Shown: positions 35,888-37,574 of the stretch, in pieces | Numbering within the stretch: position 1 is the first letter of the stretch | Layout of the letters: each line of letters opens with the position of its first letter | DNA from: an uncultured Geobacteraceae bacterium | GTDB lineage: Bacteria > Desulfobacterota > Desulfuromonadia > Geobacterales > Pseudopelobacteraceae | NCBI GenBank assembly: GCA_903930585.1 | Contig: CAIYZD010000468.1 | Span: forward strand, 1 to 37,574 | Length of the DNA stretch: 37,574 nucleotides | Direction of reading: 5' to 3' | Translations under genes and position numbers: made by a program | Notes under the pieces: generated by a model | Databases searched by the model: none | What the model was told of the DNA's origin: nothing | The model's input: the letters and a program-made list of their open reading frames with translations, nothing else

Positions 35888-37297
35888 TTAGCCGGCAGCG
35901 TTCACCTGCTCATGCTCGCCGGCGATTATATTTTCTATATCGGAGGCCTTTACAAACAAGTCCGTGAACGGCAGATATCTGAAACCACCTTTGCGAGAAT
36001 TCTCTATGATACTGGTGCTGGCAGTGATTTTCTCTTTGATGTCTTTCATGGAAACCCCAATGGTGATCTGCGTTTTTTCGTACATTATATCCTTTACATT
36101 GATCTTGGGATTCCTGTTTGGATATTCCTTGTTCCGGATAGCCACTATCCGGTTGGATAACGCCGCAATCTCCTCCTTTAGCTCCCTTTTCCTCATGAGC
36201 GATACAGAACAGTCATATTGCAACTGGGCTTCTTCTAACTCAGCCATAATGCCTTTGATTTCATGTAAATCAAAATAACTGCTACCAGCGTTAAGAACAG
36301 TGGGAATTGATGACGATTTGGAACCGATGATTTTACTCTCGATGCCACCCAGCGCCACGCAGACGCCACCCATTATCGCCCCCTTTTCAACGACAACCTT
36401 CCCGAGGGATTTAATAGTACAGTTGTGGATTTCGACTGACACAATGACATCTCCGGCACACTCAATCGTAACATCATGCAGGTAGTTGGCGTAGATATTG
36501 CCGCCGGCGAATATACGGCCTTTGTCACGACCATCTATACCGCAGAAGGTAACATTGCCCTCGGTGTTGATATTACAGGCTCCAATGTTGCCTGCAACTT
36601 TTACCCCCTTGGTGGCCTTGACATCAAAGTGGTCCCGGATTTCGCCCCGGATATCAACCACTCCCTTGAAGTCAATTATGCCGACCCTGAAATTCACGTT
36701 TCCATGTACTATATATTCGTCTTCCACAGAGACTTCGAATGGTGTCTGCACAAATCGACCTGTAATTGAGGCTATCAGCCGACCTCCATCCTCCTGGCGG
36801 ATGTTTTTTCCGATCTTTACCCTCATCGGTTTGCCGGGAACGGGGGGGACCATCCTGCCCAAAATGTTCCTGCCAGGCGTGCCTTCTTCGGCTGGAAAAA
36901 CGGTACCGATCTCGTCGTCTTTGTTGACGTTGATGAACGTCTGTACTCGGTACATGTTCACAGTTCCATCGTCGTTCTTTACGTCTGTATCGTCAGCCCT
37001 GGCTTTTATCTCCACTCGCTCGTCACCACCGTGGACAGGTGGAGTTCCGGACGCCACCAGCACATCTATCTGCTGTATTCCGGCTGCAGCGCGAGTAACG
37101 AATCTTTCCAAAGCGGTAAGGTCGAGCCCCTCGTTGACATTGTACTGCTGAAGGTATATTTCAAACTCCTCGCGTGTCATCATTGCCCCCTTATCAGTCG
37201 GGATATAGCTGCAATGACACTGCATTTGATCCGGGGAAATGCGGATGTAGAGGTTGTAACCAACCAGTTTTATTGTATTGTTGTAAATATCAGTCAT
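35888..37297 (-). CDS. DUF342/FapA-family protein
   Basis: The 469-residue protein matches the DUF342 (FapA) family. A mixed N-terminal region (about 1-170) contains GTPPVHGGDERVE and FPAEEGTPGRNILGRMVPPVPGKP, both typical. A central right-handed beta-helix (about 175-370) has repeated short strands and glycines (VKVAGNIGACNINTEGNVTF, GGNIYANYLHDVTIECAGDV, GVCVALGGIESKIIGS). The C-terminal part is coiled coil. Family members are cytoplasmic and have been linked to flagellar assembly, polymer or surface functions, but the biochemical role is not established. I chose the ATG at 37297; a longer frame would begin at a TTG inside the riboswitch expression platform. The ribosome site is weak (GAGAAAAG). 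Confidence 0.88.
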   Translation of the reverse strand: MTDIYNNTIKLVGYNLYIRISPDQMQCHCSYIPTDKGAMMTREEFEIYLQQYNVNEGLDLTALERFVTRAAAGIQQIDVLVASGTPPVHGGDERVEIKARADDTDVKNDDGTVNMYRVQTFINVNKDDEIGTVFPAEEGTPGRNILGRMVPPVPGKPMRVKIGKNIRQEDGGRLIASITGRFVQTPFEVSVEDEYIVHGNVNFRVGIIDFKGVVDIRGEIRDHFDVKATKGVKVAGNIGACNINTEGNVTFCGIDGRDKGRIFAGGNIYANYLHDVTIECAGDVIVSVEIHNCTIKSLGKVVVEKGAIMGGVCVALGGIESKIIGSKSSSIPTVLNAGSSYFDLHEIKGIMAELEEAQLQYDCSVSLMRKRELKEEIAALSNRIVAIRNKEYPNRNPKINVKDIMYEKTQITIGVSMKDIKEKITASTSIIENSRKGGFRYLPFTDLFVKASDIENIIAGEHEQVNAAG

Positions 37298-37313
37298 TTT
37301 GTTTCTTTTCTCA

Positions 37314-37347
37314 TAATAAAAAACCCCTCTCTCGAAAGACAGAAGGG
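37314..37347 (-). terminator. Riboswitch-associated terminator, DUF342 leader
   Basis: The minus strand carries CCCTTCT, a CT-TTCG-AG cap and AGAGGGG (plus 37341-37347 and 37324-37330), with one G-T pair, followed by six T residues. As in the other copy, the 5' arm can pair with an upstream AGAGGGT (plus 37358-37364) to form an antiterminator. Confidence 0.86.
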
Positions 37348-37368
37348 TCAATGAATAACCCTCTTTTT

Positions 37369-37450
37369 GGCAGCCCGACTATCCATATTCTAAAAGGACT
37401 CGTAGCTTTGCGTCCCCAAGTTACCCTGAGTTTGCCCTGTTTGCAGAGAG
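37369..37450 (-). promoter_or_regulatory. GEMM-I cyclic dinucleotide riboswitch, copy 2
   Basis: This element is nearly identical to the copy at 35638-35720. It has the P1 strand GCAAAC, GGGCAAAC, P2 with a GTAA tetraloop (CTCAGG/CTTGGG, with wobble pairs), GACGCAAAGC, a P3 arm ending GGATAGTC, and a P1 closing strand GGGCTGCC with one more mismatch than copy 1. The G20-equivalent is again G. It lies in the leader of the DUF342 gene. Sequence conservation extends some 40 bases upstream of the aptamer. Confidence 0.88.
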
Positions 37451-37480
37451 GAACTGTTTGTACGTTTTACATGTTATGCA

Positions 37481-37486
37481 ATTATA
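37481..37486 (-). promoter_or_regulatory. Putative -10 box for the DUF342 riboswitch transcript
   Basis: TATAAT on the minus strand lies about 30 bases upstream of the aptamer. The -35 region is poor (TTATAT at 18-base spacing). Copy 1 has only a degenerate TACTAG at the equivalent place. Confidence 0.35.
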
Positions 37487-37555
37487 GTAATTCCGTATGC
37501 GTCTATATAACCTGATTATAAACCGTTGGAATAGTCGGATAACCGCTGATTTTTT

Positions 37556-37574
37556 TGTAAGAATTTTTCTTACA
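37556..37574. repeat. Perfect 8-bp inverted repeat at the window edge
   Basis: TGTAAGAA and TTCTTACA flank a 3-base centre, next to a run of seven T residues on the left. It could be an operator upstream of the DUF342 promoter, or a weak AT-rich hairpin belonging to a gene outside the window. It is cut off by the window end, so its context cannot be judged. Confidence 0.4.

Noticed and set aside
35888-37351. Longer start for the DUF342 protein at 37351
   Set aside because: That start is a TTG inside the riboswitch antiterminator; the ATG at 37297 begins the conserved-looking protein.
35638-37450. Reading the riboswitches as cAMP-GMP-specific because the host looks like Geobacter
   Set aside because: The G20-equivalent is G in both copies, which argues for c-di-GMP; specificity is left open rather than claimed.

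Overview
The window reads as a chromosomal segment of a Geobacter-like bacterium (Desulfuromonadota/Geobacterales). The basis is the gene order queA-tgt-yajC-secD-secF-(TPR)-recJ, the bioF-bioH-bioC operon, the CheB-CheR-PAS and hybrid-kinase signalling genes, and cyclic-dinucleotide (GEMM-I) riboswitches, all typical of that group. This is inferred from content; no database search was made. Coding is dense and intergenic gaps are short. I saw no rRNA, tRNA, CRISPR array or intact insertion sequence.

Layout. (1) 1-365: a decayed tyrosine-recombinase remnant. (2) 366-3979: a compact plus-strand cluster of an M50 site-2 protease, an M29 aminopeptidase, two unrecognised proteins (one ending in a Cys-rich tail) and a DUF815 AAA ATPase. 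(3) 4049-6409: an HDOD signalling protein, rfbD and a lipoprotein. (4) 6536-13194: a complete type I Wadjet system (jetA-jetB-jetC-jetD), an SMC-like DNA-loop-extruding complex with a Toprim nuclease that acts against plasmids. (5) 13303-13688: a toxin-antitoxin locus collapsed by an internal deletion (Phd/YefM-like antitoxin 5' end, PIN toxin 3' end). (6) 13791-16616: bioF-bioH-bioC, behind a promoter whose -10 box lies inside a BirA-type operator. (7) 16643-18984, minus strand: an ArsR repressor and a pair of oligopeptide-transporter ATPases without permeases. (8) 19178-28733: SpoIID-like protein, queuosine genes queA and tgt, the Sec auxiliary complex yajC-secD-secF, a membrane-anchored TPR protein, recJ and a CDF cation exporter. 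(9) 28767-29890: an ICMT-like membrane methyltransferase, a 42-residue Cys-rich protein overlapping its stop codon, and a frameshifted HEPN gene. (10) 30022-37574: a signalling block of CheB-CheR-PAS fusion and hybrid histidine kinase (plus strand), facing a single-domain response regulator and a DUF342/FapA-like protein (minus strand).

The most striking feature is at the right end. The response-regulator gene and the DUF342 gene each carry, in their 5' leader, a near-identical copy of a GEMM-I riboswitch, a competing antiterminator and an intrinsic terminator. Two adjacent units therefore appear to be placed under second-messenger control by duplication of one regulatory cassette, beside a chemosensory-type methylesterase/methyltransferase/kinase pair. 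The second theme is genome defence and its debris: an intact Wadjet next to a broken toxin-antitoxin pair, plus an integrase remnant and a broken HEPN gene elsewhere in the window.
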